Assembly: GCF_023715225.1 (NCBI RefSeq)
Contig: NZ_JAMBNS010000012.1
Span: 1-64,000 of the forward strand
Length of the DNA stretch: 64,000 nucleotides
Reading direction: 5' to 3'
Source: Robertmurraya korlensis
Lineage (GTDB): Bacteria; Bacillota; Bacilli; Bacillales; Cytobacillaceae
The notes beneath the pieces are model-generated. The model saw nothing but the letters and a program-made list of their open reading frames with translations. It did not search any database and had not been told where the DNA came from. How positions within the stretch are numbered: position 1 is the first letter of the stretch; each line of letters starts with the position of its first letter. The translations under genes were made by a program, and so were the position numbers. Positions 41,024 to 49,567 of the stretch are shown here, in pieces.

Positions 41024-41827
41024 TTACTGCCAAGCCCGCTCTACTAACTCTCTAAAGATCTCATTAAGTAAAGGTGTTGATGTGTCTTTCTCACTTGCCT
41101 TCATGATCTTCATCATGCTTTCCATATGTTCAATCTCTTGTTGAAGGTAGTTGTTAAGCACACGAATGGATGGTTCTAACTTAATTGAGTGCTCTGCTCG
41201 CACTCTTTTTTGAGCGATAAGTTCTTCAATCGATTGCCTTACATGACCTTCAGGTACCAGTTCCTGAACAAGAATTTCAAACTCATTGGGTGGAAAGGTG
41301 TGGTTCGATGTAATCCACTTCCCTGCTAACAAAGGACGAAGAACCGTAAAGTATTTCTTATGATGTACCTCTTCTCCTAAAAGGTACGAACGGAAGTTTC
41401 TTTTCGCCATACTAACATAATGATATAGACAGGTTACAGGTGAAAACACCTTATGTTCTAAGGCTAACAACTTTTCAAGAGTAGAATATTTTTCATAGTA
41501 GACCAAATCAGCATGAAGCCACTCGAAAAATGGCGGGTTCGATTTTCTGTACAATCTTAAAGCTTTCGTTAACTCCCATCCACTCATGTCTAATAACGGA
41601 TGGACGGGTATAGAAAGGGAGTCTTTTGATGGCACTTCAATAACATCTCTTCCTTGATCAATGGACAAATACCATTCCTTTGTATGTACATACAGAAATC
41701 TCACATCATAATCACTTTCCACGGAAGGAAATCCCCAAGCCCGACTTCCCGACTCGCATGCGTACAATACTTTAACATTATATTCTCTCTCCATTTGCTG
41801 AAGAACCTCTATTATATGCTCCTTCAT
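41024..41827 (-). CDS. predicted nucleotidyltransferase (RlaP/YcgL-type)
   Basis: A 267-residue protein with the nucleotidyltransferase signature GSRAWGFPSVESDYDVRFLY near the N terminus, where the two aspartates of SDYD should bind metal. The rest is helical (KRNFRSYLLGEEVHHKKYF, RPLLAGKWI). This fits the family of predicted nucleotidyltransferases COG3541/RlaP-like, whose substrate is not established. The start at 41827 has GAGAGGG 5 bases upstream. Confidence 0.82.
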   Translation of the reverse strand: MKEHIIEVLQQMEREYNVKVLYACESGSRAWGFPSVESDYDVRFLYVHTKEWYLSIDQGRDVIEVPSKDSLSIPVHPLLDMSGWELTKALRLYRKSNPPFFEWLHADLVYYEKYSTLEKLLALEHKVFSPVTCLYHYVSMAKRNFRSYLLGEEVHHKKYFTVLRPLLAGKWITSNHTFPPNEFEILVQELVPEGHVRQSIEELIAQKRVRAEHSIKLEPSIRVLNNYLQQEIEHMESMMKIMKASEKDTSTPLLNEIFRELVERAWQ

Positions 41828-41897
41828 ATAATCCCTCTCTTCTTTTAACATATTGTGCAGATAAAAGAAAACCAATACCACCCTCAATATCAAAAAA

Positions 41898-41922
41898 ACC
41901 GGCAGGAACTTATCCTACCGGT
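41898..41922 (-). terminator. MCP gene terminator
   Basis: A 9-bp stem (ACCGGTAGG/CCTGCCGGT, one mismatch) with a 7-base loop followed on the minus strand by TTTTTTTGA. Confidence 0.85.
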
Positions 41923-41928
41923 CGATTG

Positions 41929-43935
41929 CTATATTTTAAATCTCTTAATCATTTCAGCAAGCTGTGAACTAGATTCGTTTAACTCAATAGCTGATTGTGT
42001 AACCGAATCGAGCGCACGCACCTGCTCCTCAGTCGATTCACTTACCTTGTCTGAAGCGACTGCAGAGTGCTCCGCCACGGAAGCAATACTTTGAATAGAA
42101 GCTACCACATCATCCTTTAAATCATTGATATGGTCGATATCTATTCTGATTGATCCGATGGAAGAGACAATTGCGTTAATCGTTTGAGAAATATCATTAA
42201 ATGCTACCTCTGTTTGGCCAACCGCTTTGCTTTGTAGTTCTGAAATGGCTACTGTTTGCTCCATTTCCTTCACAACATGCTTGGTTTCTTTTTCAATGCT
42301 TGAGATCGTTTGTTTTACTTGATGTGCTGCTTTCGCTGATTGCTCGGCGAGCTTTCTTACCTCATCAGCAACAACAGCAAATCCTTTTCCACTTTCACCC
42401 GCTCTAGCTGCCTCAATACTTGCATTTAAAGCAAGGAGATTTGTCTGATCTGAAATCTCTGTAATCGAGTGAATAACCTTTTCAATTTCCTTTACTTTTG
42501 AATCTAGATTATTTATAACTGCGCCAACATTCTTAATGACTTCATCGCTTTCTACAGCTCGTTGTCTTAAGAAGTTCATTTGCTCCAAGCCTTTTGCATT
42601 CGTGACTTCAGCTTGCTTGGACAAACCAGTCATTTCATCAACATTATCTTTTACTTTTTCGATTTGAGTGGATAAACCGATTGCCTTTTGGTTTGCTCCC
42701 TCAGCATCCTGTGCTTGCTGATACGCACCTGCGGCAATCTCTCCGGTCGCTCTTGCTACTTCTTCACTTGCAGCAATGGTTTCTTCTGATACGGCTGTTA
42801 AGTTAGAAGCTGAGTCATTTACACTGTCTACCGATTTTTCTACGGAAGCTATCAGCTCACGCATGTTTTCAACCATGATGTTAAAATGATCGGTTAATTG
42901 ACCTGTTTCATCCTTTGATTTGCTTTCCACATGAATCGTTAAATCTCCTGCAGCTACCTCTTGAACTTGCTGGTTTAATAGAGTGATTGGTTTTGCAATA
43001 CTTTTTGACAGGAAATAGGTAATCACAAGACCTATAATAATGGCAATCGCTGCAATGATGAGGATCGCATCTTGAAGGCTTTTGGCACTTTCTAATACGT
43101 TTTTCGTCTCATAAACCATACCGACCTTCCAGCCGGTTTGATCAAGGGTCTGGTAGTAGAGCTCGTAATCTGTTTTACCTTCTGTATACGAGGTTGCCCC
43201 TTTTTCTCCACTATTCACTGGAGAAAAATAAGCTTTTTTACTAACATCTTTTCCTTGATCCTTTGGATGAACTAAAGCTATTCCGCTTTGATCTAATAAT
43301 AGGGAATATCCATTATAGCCTACTTTTGTCTCTTTGATGATTCCTGATAGTCCTGCTAGGCTCAGGTCCATCCCAACAACCCCAAGAGTTTCCTTCGTTA
43401 CTGGATCAACTACAGACTGTGCTACCGTTACGATATATTCGCCTGAGCTCGCATCCTCATATGGATCCGTCCAGATTGTTTTACCTGATGATTCAACTGC
43501 AGCTGTGTACCAAGGTCTTCCTGTTGGATCAAAATCTGCCGGTAGGTCAATCACAGGGGTAGTTGTAAATTGCTTCGTTTCTGCTCCAACATAAATGGTT
43601 GCAGCATTTTTATTAAGATTCATAAACTCTTGAAAGTCTTTGTCAACGATAGGCCAATAAGTGCTTAAGCCCGTTTGCTCGTTCGCTTTCACTTGCTTTA
43701 AGTAATCAATAATTCGGCTATCTTTACTATAGCGGTCAACCGAACTTCCATAAAAATGTAAATATAAGTCAATATTGCTTTTCAAGCTATCGACTTGAGC
43801 ACTTGAGCTCGAACTCACGCTAGTCAACATTTCATCCTTTGTTTTAAAGAACGTAACAGTCGATACAACTAGTAACGTAATAGCTATAAGGATACTGACC
43901 GTTAGCATGATTTTCGTTTGTATTTTCTTGAACAT
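41929..43935 (-). CDS. methyl-accepting chemotaxis protein with Cache sensor
   Basis: A 668-residue chemoreceptor. Helices at about 9-30 and 285-308 bracket a large extracellular double-Cache domain ([40 protein letters not shown]). HAMP follows, then the long signalling coiled coil whose hairpin tip reads [20 protein letters not shown] and [16 protein letters not shown]. It resembles the B. subtilis McpA/McpB/TlpA group that senses amino acids; the ligand is not inferred. A SigD-like promoter lies 31 bases upstream. Confidence 0.94.
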   Translation of the reverse strand: MFKKIQTKIMLTVSILIAITLLVVSTVTFFKTKDEMLTSVSSSSSAQVDSLKSNIDLYLHFYGSSVDRYSKDSRIIDYLKQVKANEQTGLSTYWPIVDKDFQEFMNLNKNAATIYVGAETKQFTTTPVIDLPADFDPTGRPWYTAAVESSGKTIWTDPYEDASSGEYIVTVAQSVVDPVTKETLGVVGMDLSLAGLSGIIKETKVGYNGYSLLLDQSGIALVHPKDQGKDVSKKAYFSPVNSGEKGATSYTEGKTDYELYYQTLDQTGWKVGMVYETKNVLESAKSLQDAILIIAAIAIIIGLVITYFLSKSIAKPITLLNQQVQEVAAGDLTIHVESKSKDETGQLTDHFNIMVENMRELIASVEKSVDSVNDSASNLTAVSEETIAASEEVARATGEIAAGAYQQAQDAEGANQKAIGLSTQIEKVKDNVDEMTGLSKQAEVTNAKGLEQMNFLRQRAVESDEVIKNVGAVINNLDSKVKEIEKVIHSITEISDQTNLLALNASIEAARAGESGKGFAVVADEVRKLAEQSAKAAHQVKQTISSIEKETKHVVKEMEQTVAISELQSKAVGQTEVAFNDISQTINAIVSSIGSIRIDIDHINDLKDDVVASIQSIASVAEHSAVASDKVSESTEEQVRALDSVTQSAIELNESSSQLAEMIKRFKI

Positions 43936-43965
43936 GCCTTCACCCCAACGATGTTTTTTTCTTTT

Positions 43966-43992
43966 ATATCGTCACAGGTTGAAGAAATTTGA
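43966..43992 (-). promoter_or_regulatory. SigD-like promoter for the MCP gene
   Basis: Minus strand TCAA (43992-43989), 15 bases, GACGATAT (43973-43966), matching SigD consensus TAAA-N15-GCCGATAT at 10 of 12 bases. Confidence 0.6.
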
Positions 43993-44050
43993 AGGATTAT
44001 GTCGAATTTTTAGAAAAAAAAATAAAATACAGGAAAAACAGTCCTGTTAG

Positions 44051-44167
44051 ATTTCCACTCCGGGCGGACGCTTTCCGCGGGCGGGGCCGAGCCGCTTCCC
44101 TCGCTATGCTCAGTCCAGGGTCTCGACTTTCCCGCTTTTCCCGCAGGAGTCGCCACCCTCCGTTTCA
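44051..44167 (+). repeat. GC-rich interspersed repeat, copy A
   Basis: Sharply more GC-rich than its surroundings. Key words in order: GGGCGGACGCTTTCCGCGGG, GAGCCGCTTCCCTCGCT, GGGTCTCGACTTTCCCGC and CCCGCAGGAGTCGCCACC. The same string type recurs across many Bacillus genomes as a noncoding repeat. Copy B lies in the opposite orientation at 44415. Confidence 0.8.
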
Positions 44168-44414
44168 ATCAATAAAACTTAAGTAAGAAATTAATTTTTC
44201 ATTCATCTTCCCTTGGCTGAAATCTTATATACCGGGCTCTTTTGTCCAAGTATCGATTCATTAAATATTTACGAGTCTAAAAAGGTTGTCCATGCAAAGG
44301 TTTTACGATTGTTGCTATGAATTTAAAGACCTGGCAAGCTGACTTGGCAAGGTGCTTGACAATGACTTAGGAACTTTATTTAACAAGTAACCAATCTTTA
44401 AAAGCGAAACTGCT

Positions 44415-44537
44415 GATTGGAGCGGAAGGTGCTTGACTCCTGGGGGATCAGCGTTACAGTCGAGAACCTGCAAGAGCGAAGCGATGAGGAGGCTCGACGA
44501 ACGCCCCCCGGAAAGCAAGCGCCTGGAGCGGAAATCA
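44415..44537 (-). repeat. GC-rich interspersed repeat, copy B (inverted)
   Basis: Read on the minus strand it follows copy A: ATTTCCGCTCCAGGCGCTTG, CTTTCCGGGGGGCG, GAGCCTCCTCATCGCT, GGTTCTCGACT, CAGGAGTCAAGCACC and CCGCTCCAATC. The two copies face each other across about 245 bases (44168-44414) that hold no gene I can see. They are diverged, so not a recent duplication. Confidence 0.8.
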
Positions 44538-44580
44538 GCCTTTTCTCTACCGTTCCAGTTCCATAAGAAAAATGGCAAAA

Positions 44581-44602
44581 AGCAGAGATTTTCATCTCTG
44601 CT
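44581..44602 (-). terminator. queF terminator
   Basis: Perfect 9-bp stem (AGCAGAGAT/ATCTCTGCT) with a 4-base loop and TTTTTG on the minus strand. Confidence 0.85.
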
Positions 44603-44615
44603 ACCTTGTTAATCT

Positions 44616-45113
44616 TTAGCGATTATCAATTGTTTCTGGATTTAAGTCATGGTTCATTAAGCGATAATGTGCCATTTCTTCGTATTTCGTGCCTGGCTTG
44701 CCATAATTGGTGTACGGATCAATTGAAATTCCGCCTCTTGGAGTAAATTTCCCCCATACTTCAATATAGCGCGGATCCATTAATTCAATTAAATCGTTCA
44801 TGATAATGTTCATGCAGTCTTCATGAAAGTCACCATGATTTCTAAAGCTGAACAAATATAGTTTCAGTGACTTGCTTTCTACCATTTTCTGATCAGGTAT
44901 ATAGCTGATGTAGATCGTTGCAAAGTCCGGCTGACCTGTTTTTGGACAAAGACTTGTAAACTCTGGACAATTAAATTTTACAAAATAATCACGATTCGGG
45001 TGCTTGTTATCAAACGCCTCTAGAATGCTAGGAGAATACTCGAACAAGTACTTCGTCCCTTGATTTCCTAATAAAGTCACACCTTCTAATTCTTCATCTT
45101 TTCTTCCACTCAT
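44616..45113 (-). CDS. queF: NADPH-dependent 7-cyano-7-deazaguanine reductase QueF
   Basis: A 165-residue type I QueF, which reduces preQ0 to preQ1 in queuosine tRNA biosynthesis. Catalytic Cys56 lies in [13 protein letters not shown] with Asp63 following, and the substrate-binding Glu is in NHGDFHEDC. Length equals B. subtilis QueF. It stands alone, without queC, D or E alongside. AAGGAGG precedes the ATG. Expression should be shut off by preQ1 through the riboswitch and terminator upstream. Confidence 0.96.
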   Translation of the reverse strand: MSGRKDEELEGVTLLGNQGTKYLFEYSPSILEAFDNKHPNRDYFVKFNCPEFTSLCPKTGQPDFATIYISYIPDQKMVESKSLKLYLFSFRNHGDFHEDCMNIIMNDLIELMDPRYIEVWGKFTPRGGISIDPYTNYGKPGTKYEEMAHYRLMNHDLNPETIDNR

Positions 45114-45193
45114 GAAAAGAACCTCCTTTTAATATGAACCGTGTTCAACAACGAAAAGAGGCATAGAAAACATAACCTTGACTGAAAAAATAA

Positions 45194-45218
45194 AACCATA
45201 TCCTCATTGGATATGGTT
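45194..45218 (-). terminator. riboswitch-controlled terminator upstream of queF
   Basis: A perfect 10-bp stem (AACCATATCC/GGATATGGTT) with a 5-base loop followed on the minus strand by TTATTTTTT. It lies 18 bases after the preQ1 aptamer and 81 bases before queF, the layout of a transcriptional OFF switch. Confidence 0.9.
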
Positions 45219-45235
45219 GATAGTAATCATCAAAG

Positions 45236-45277
45236 CCATAGTTTTTTATAGAGGGTTTTGTTCGCTATGAACCTCTC
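45236..45277 (-). promoter_or_regulatory. preQ1 class I riboswitch aptamer
   Basis: Minus strand: AGAGGTTCATAGCGAACAAA, then ACCCTCTATAAAAAACTA. The first stem GAGG/CCTC, the C-rich loop, and the A-rich tail ending ACTA (which pairs back with TAG in the loop to form the pseudoknot) are the class I preQ1 pattern, almost identical to the B. subtilis queC element. It controls queF. Confidence 0.93.
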
Positions 45278-45427
45278 CCGATACACGGGAATATGAATAT
45301 GTCATCGTTACTATAGTGAATTTCTGTAAAAGTGTCAACGGTTTTTTATTCCACTTGTTTTTTGGTGCATATTTACAGCGAGATTAGGAAAAATTAACCT
45401 ACGAGTTTAGGAAAGGAGGGAATACTG

Positions 45428-45856
45428 ATGAAGAAATTTGTTGGAATCATGGCGACATGCTTGCTTTCTATGTCCATTTTTGGTGCCACATCTTCTTTTG
45501 CTGAGGTGGAGAAACCTGAAGATGCTAATAACACCCAAGAGGTGGAGAAACCTGAAGATGCTAATAACACCCAAGAGGTGGAGAAACCTGAAGATGCTAA
45601 TAACACCCAAGAGGTAAAGCTAACTGACGCTCAAAAGGCAGAGCTTGCTAAACTACATAAAGGTATTTTGGAACAGAAAAAGCAACTGATTCAAAAATAC
45701 GTAGAATTTGGCGTGATCCCAAAGGAAAAAGCCGAAAAAATGATTCAGCGTTTCGAAGAGCATTACAAAATGCTTGAAGAGAATGGCTTTATTTTCAGGG
45801 GACCACACGGCGGATCCGACCGCGGACCACATCACCAACACAATAGTGAAGAATAA
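45428..45856 (+). CDS. secreted YckD-like (DUF2680) protein with tandem 12-residue repeats
   Basis: A 142-residue secreted protein. Signal peptide residues 1-25 (cleavage likely after SSFA). Then three identical copies of EVEKPEDANNTQ (26-61). Then a DUF2680-like helical domain (LTDAQKAELAKLHKGILEQK, YVEFGVIPKEKAEKMIQRF) and a His-rich tail (GPHGGSDRGPHHQHN). The B. subtilis relative YckD lacks the repeats, as far as I recall. AGGAGGG precedes the ATG. Function unknown; the tail might bind metal. Confidence 0.8.
   Translation: MKKFVGIMATCLLSMSIFGATSSFAEVEKPEDANNTQEVEKPEDANNTQEVEKPEDANNTQEVKLTDAQKAELAKLHKGILEQKKQLIQKYVEFGVIPKEKAEKMIQRFEEHYKMLEENGFIFRGPHGGSDRGPHHQHNSEE
45503..45610 (+). repeat. 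three perfect 36-bp tandem repeats
   Basis: Units 45503-45538, 45539-45574 and 45575-45610 are identical at the DNA level, each encoding EVEKPEDANNTQ. Identity at silent positions means recent expansion. Confidence 0.95.
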
Positions 45857-45863
45857 CAACGAA

Positions 45864-45903
45864 AAACGGACCAGCTCATAAACATGAAATGGCCCGTTTT
45901 TTT
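45864..45903 (+). terminator. terminator after the YckD-like gene
   Basis: AAACGGACCA pairs with TGGCCCGTTT (one mismatch) around a 16-base loop, followed by TTTTTG. Confidence 0.8.
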
Positions 45904-45908
45904 GTTGG

Positions 45909-46904
45909 TTATAACAACCCCTTATTATCCGCAGGGAATTTTACACCAATTTGCTTGCGTACTTCATCCATAATTTCCATTGTCACCAAGGAGTTTTCGT
46001 ATGTATTAATGGTTGATTCAGTCTCACCTTTTTCAATCAGTTCAATGAATTCCTTCGCTTCATAATACATAGATTCTACTTTTTGCGGAACGGATAGGTC
46101 TACTTTTTCTCCATTTCGGTATTCAAGTACGACCTTTTCTGGTGTGTTCACTTTATCAATCACCAGATTTCCGTCTTCCCCTTGAATTTCAGAAGGAATG
46201 GAAGAGTTCGTGATCTTCGAGTACATCAACACAGCATCCATATTTTTATAAGTTAAAAGAATACTTCCTTCTCCATCCACGCCAGATTCCAACAGGACAC
46301 CAGATGCTTTAACAGATAAAGGCTTACCGAATAACGCCACAACTGGATAAATACAATACACACCAATGTCCATTAATGCCCCATTTGAGAAAGTAGGATC
46401 AAATGCATTTAAAATCGTCCCACTTCGATACGCATCATAGCGAGAAGAATACTGGCAATAGCTTGCAAATACGCGACGCACCTGACCGATTTTCTCCAGA
46501 TTCTCCTTAATTACAGCAAAGTTTGGTACAAAGGTAGATTTTAATGCTTCCATTAAAAGTACATGGTTGTCCTTTGCTGTCTGGATCATTTGCTCCAATT
46601 CAGCTTTGTTCGAGGCAATGGCTTTTTCACAAAGAACATGCTTTCCATGCTTTAAAAATAAAATCGCTTGTTCTGCATGAAAGGAGTTTGGACTTGCAAT
46701 ATACACAGCATCAATATGTTCACTTTTGGCCATTTCCTCTAGACTTGTAAATAAATGCGTAGCCTCGTATTTGCCCCCGAATTCCTTTGCCTTCTCTTCT
46801 GACCGTGAATAAACGGATGTTAATTGAAAATTAGGCAGTTCATTTGCCGCCTGTAAAAATGATTCTGTAATCCAGTTTGTTCCTACTACACCAAAGCGTA
46901 TCAT
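45909..46904 (-). CDS. Gfo/Idh/MocA-family oxidoreductase
   Basis: A 331-residue NAD(P)-dependent dehydrogenase. The N-terminal Rossmann part begins FGVVGTNWITESFLQAA, with VYIASPNSFHAEQA and HVLCEKAIASN; the usual EKP lysine is kept, with Ala after it. The C-terminal part has NGALMDIGVYCIYPVVALFG, where the conserved catalytic Asp/Tyr region lies. The substrate, probably a sugar or inositol derivative, cannot be told. Divergent from the TetR gene. Confidence 0.88.
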   Translation of the reverse strand: MIRFGVVGTNWITESFLQAANELPNFQLTSVYSRSEEKAKEFGGKYEATHLFTSLEEMAKSEHIDAVYIASPNSFHAEQAILFLKHGKHVLCEKAIASNKAELEQMIQTAKDNHVLLMEALKSTFVPNFAVIKENLEKIGQVRRVFASYCQYSSRYDAYRSGTILNAFDPTFSNGALMDIGVYCIYPVVALFGKPLSVKASGVLLESGVDGEGSILLTYKNMDAVLMYSKITNSSIPSEIQGEDGNLVIDKVNTPEKVVLEYRNGEKVDLSVPQKVESMYYEAKEFIELIEKGETESTINTYENSLVTMEIMDEVRKQIGVKFPADNKGLL

Positions 46905-47009
46905 TGTGTCTCTCCTTTGCCTTTAGTATGCTACCATTATCTTCCCTTCTTACGATTTTTTCAACCTTCAACAAAATCACTTGCCAACATTAGGAAATGA
47001 ATGTATTAT

Positions 47010-47032
47010 TTAATTGACCAGTGTTCAATTAA
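47010..47032. promoter_or_regulatory. TetR operator 1
   Basis: A 23-base near-palindrome with perfect outer arms TTAATTGA and TCAATTAA around CCAGTGT. It lies 13 bases before the TetR start codon. The core TTGACCAGTGTTCAA recurs, inverted, as operator 2. Confidence 0.75.
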
Positions 47033-47045
47033 TGAGGTGAAACCA

Positions 47046-47618
47046 TTGTCTCCAAGAAAATCTGCACAAGACGAACTAACAAAGGCAACTATCATCGATG
47101 TCGCTCGTGAATTATTTGTAACTAGCGGCTATCCCTCTTTTTCCATGAGGAAGCTAGCTACTAAGCTTGGATGTAGCCACGGGGCCATTTACTATCATTT
47201 TAAAAATAAAGCGGAACTGTTTTATGAGATTGTTACTCAAGATTTCCTTACTCTTGATCAAGTACTTGAGGATGTGCTTTCCACTCCAACTAACTCTAAT
47301 GAAGAGAAACTCTATTCGATCCTTTTCGAGTATATCCGTTTTGGCTTAACCCATCAGCCTCAATATGAAGTGATGTTTCTAATCAAGGATGATGAAATTA
47401 AAGGATATCTGCTTGAGGCTCCTAATAAAAGCTATTTACACTTTGCCAATGCAGTTGCTCATCTTGCAACCAAGCCACTTTCACCAAAGGATATTTGGTC
47501 TTTATTTATTGGGATCCACGGGTTTGTGACGCATTATTGCCGAACTGAAACCACCTTTGAGGACGTGAAGATACTAGCTCAATCGCATGTGGAGTTTCTA
47601 TTAAAAGCTTTAAAATAA
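47046..47618 (+). CDS. TetR/AcrR-family transcriptional regulator
   Basis: A 190-residue TetR regulator: N-terminal helix-turn-helix with TIIDVARELFVTSGYPSFSM and KLGCSHGAIYYHFKNKAELF, then a helical ligand domain with a WHG-type C terminus (IWSLFIGIHGFVTHYC). Translation is taken from TTG 47046, with GAGGTG 6 bases upstream. Identical operator types lie before this gene and before the downstream epimerase-like gene, so it likely represses itself and that gene. Confidence 0.87.
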   Translation: MSPRKSAQDELTKATIIDVARELFVTSGYPSFSMRKLATKLGCSHGAIYYHFKNKAELFYEIVTQDFLTLDQVLEDVLSTPTNSNEEKLYSILFEYIRFGLTHQPQYEVMFLIKDDEIKGYLLEAPNKSYLHFANAVAHLATKPLSPKDIWSLFIGIHGFVTHYCRTETTFEDVKILAQSHVEFLLKALK

Positions 47619-47650
47619 AAATGAAGGGCAAGAGCCTTTTATTTTTACGC

Positions 47651-47673
47651 TTTATTGAACAGTGGTCAATAAA
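47651..47673. promoter_or_regulatory. TetR operator 2
   Basis: A 23-base near-palindrome with outer arms TTTATTGA and TCAATAAA around ACAGTGG, 20 bases before the epimerase-like start codon. Its core TTGAACAGTGGTCAA is operator 1 with the half-sites swapped. Confidence 0.75.
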
Positions 47674-47693
47674 TATATAAGGAGAGATTTTAT

Positions 47694-48626
47694 ATGAAAA
47701 AAGCATTGGTATTAGGTGCAACTGGTGGGATGGGATTTGCTTTAGTAGAAGAACTTGTTACTAGAGGGATAGAAACGATTGCCTTTGCACGTTCTTCTGA
47801 AAAACTAGCTCTTTACAAACAGGATTGGGGTCCTTTAGCAAAGACCTTGGTCGGCGACGTATTGAATGAACAACATGTAAGCGAGGCAGTTAAAGATGTT
47901 GATCTTGTATTTCACTCTATTAATATTCCTTATGAAAAGTGGAATCCTGGCCTATTTCAGATTCTTGATGCCATCCTTACTCAGTGTGCCAAACACAAGA
48001 AACCACTCATTTACGTCGATAATATTTATTCTTACGGCAGACAATCATCACCTGTTTCTGAACATACCTCTAGACATCCACATACGAAAAAAGGAAATAT
48101 TCGCTTACAGATCCAAAACATCATTCAAACATCTAATGTTCCCTACATGATTGCCTACTTCCCTGATTTTTATGGACCTAAAGCGGAGAGCACTATCCTT
48201 CAATACACCTTTAAGCAAATGCTGAAAAAACAATCGGCTGGCTATGTTGGAGACACGACCCTTCAACGTGAATTTATTTATACGAAGGACGGTGCAAAAG
48301 CCCTTGTCGAACTTGCTTTGAGGGAGGAATGTTACCATCAGGATTGGAATATTTCTGGTGCGGGTACGATTTCTGGAGAAGAAATCGCGAAAATTGCCTC
48401 TCATTTTCTTGATAAACCGCTGAAGGTAAAACCGATTGGCCGACGAATGATCGCCGCTCTCGGTCTATTTAATCCATCTATGAGAGAAGTGACAGAGATG
48501 ATGTATTTAAATGAAACTCCCGTCATCCTTGATGCTACTAAGTATGAATCGCTCATTGGCCCTATTCCAAAAACACCCTATCAAGTAGGTATTGTTGAAA
48601 ATTTAAAAGAGTTGGCAAAAAAATAG
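47694..48626 (+). CDS. NAD-dependent epimerase/dehydratase-family protein
   Basis: A 310-residue extended SDR protein: Rossmann motif VLGATGGMGFALVEELVTRG, VGDVLN, YVDNIYSYGRQ (the Tyr of the SDR site followed by Gly-Arg instead of the usual xxxK), and a C-terminal domain. The altered active-site lysine suggests a binding or atypical reductase role. AAGGAGAG precedes the ATG. It is controlled by the upstream TetR regulator through operator 2. Confidence 0.85.
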   Translation: MKKALVLGATGGMGFALVEELVTRGIETIAFARSSEKLALYKQDWGPLAKTLVGDVLNEQHVSEAVKDVDLVFHSINIPYEKWNPGLFQILDAILTQCAKHKKPLIYVDNIYSYGRQSSPVSEHTSRHPHTKKGNIRLQIQNIIQTSNVPYMIAYFPDFYGPKAESTILQYTFKQMLKKQSAGYVGDTTLQREFIYTKDGAKALVELALREECYHQDWNISGAGTISGEEIAKIASHFLDKPLKVKPIGRRMIAALGLFNPSMREVTEMMYLNETPVILDATKYESLIGPIPKTPYQVGIVENLKELAKK

Positions 48627-48633
48627 AAACAAA

Positions 48634-48660
48634 AAAAGACTCATAAAGAGTCTTTTTTTT
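48634..48660. terminator. bidirectional terminator
   Basis: AAAAGACTC/GAGTCTTTT, 9-bp stem, 5-base loop, T8 on the plus strand and A-tract on the other side, between convergent genes. Confidence 0.9.
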
Positions 48661-48669
48661 AAGCTTAAA

Positions 48670-48870
48670 TTAAGCTTTGTTTACGTTAGCAGCTTGTGCT
48701 CCACGTTGTCCTTGTTCTACGTCAAAAGTAACTTCTTGACCTTCTTCTAAAGTCTTGAAGCCTTCGCCTTGGATAGCTGAGAAGTGAACGAATACATCGT
48801 CTCCACCTTCGCGCTCGATGAATCCAAAACCTTTTTCTGCGTTAAACCATTTTACTTTACCTTTTTCCAT
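48670..48870 (-). CDS. cold-shock protein (CspB/CspD family)
   Basis: A 66-residue single cold-shock domain with both RNA-binding motifs: KGFGFIE (RNP1) and VFVHFSAI (RNP2). It binds single-stranded RNA and DNA and acts as an RNA chaperone. AGGAGG lies 9 bases before the ATG. About 225 bases of noncoding sequence precede it, in keeping with the long structured leaders of csp mRNAs. Which Csp paralogue it is cannot be fixed from sequence alone. Confidence 0.96.
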   Translation of the reverse strand: MEKGKVKWFNAEKGFGFIEREGGDDVFVHFSAIQGEGFKTLEEGQEVTFDVEQGQRGAQAANVNKA

Positions 48871-49097
48871 TGCGAGTTACCTCCTAGTGCCTTGACACCT
48901 ATAATACTATCCTTGCTCTCATTGATATAAAGAAGTAGTTTCTTACATACCGAACAAAAATAATTCTCTTACATCTTACCATCAATAACTAGTTTTAGCA
49001 AACGCATTCAACGTTTATTTTTCGAGTCCTTTTGACATGATTAAACAAATTGACGCAAAGCTCTACTTTTTTCTACGATAATTTTAGTAGAAAAAAA

Positions 49098-49517
49098 TTA
49101 TTTTTTTCGGAGCTCTTCTATTCCTTCTTTGCAAACCCCGTAAGGTAGCCAAGAACATCCTTTACATAGATGATCCAAATCATCGGGAGTTACTTTGGAA
49201 GCTGTTAAGGCAACTAGTTGTGACTTCAAGTACGACTTCTCTTTTTCAAGTCCTAAATGAGATAATACTTTTTCATCCATGGACAAAACATGCTCATTTG
49301 ATCCCTCGCTAGCCTCACACTTTGTGTTCCCGCGATGAGGGCAGGCCATGCATGCGTCATCAAAGGCAGCGACCGTTTTTATCATAAAATCATCATGATC
49401 ATTTCTAACTCTTCCTACAATTTCTGTCATTTTTTCAACAAATGCTGGGCTATACCCCATTCCTCTGAAACCATGAACACAGAGGAGATGATGCCCTCTT
49501 AACACCTTTTCTTCCAT
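49098..49517 (-). CDS. DUF1284 cysteine-rich protein
   Basis: A 139-residue DUF1284 protein. Family start RGHHLLCVHGFRGMGYSPAF; further cysteines in ACMACPHRGNTKC and in HLCKGCSWLPYGVC. Seven cysteines in these patterns suggest an iron-sulfur cluster or zinc site. Function is not known. GGGGAAATGGAA precedes the start. Confidence 0.85.
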   Translation of the reverse strand: MEEKVLRGHHLLCVHGFRGMGYSPAFVEKMTEIVGRVRNDHDDFMIKTVAAFDDACMACPHRGNTKCEASEGSNEHVLSMDEKVLSHLGLEKEKSYLKSQLVALTASKVTPDDLDHLCKGCSWLPYGVCKEGIEELRKK

Positions 49518-49567
49518 TTCCCCTTCCCCCTCTCACTCATTTATTCTAGCAAGAAAAGCAAAATCCT

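Noticed and set aside
44315-44595. Overlapping minus-strand frames in the GC-rich repeat region
   Set aside because: They follow the repeat copy and have no conserved protein features or ribosome sites.
45394-45610. Antisense frames reading repeated LASSGFSTSWV or ISIFRFLHLLGV
   Set aside because: They are mirror products of the three 36-bp repeats in the YckD-like gene.
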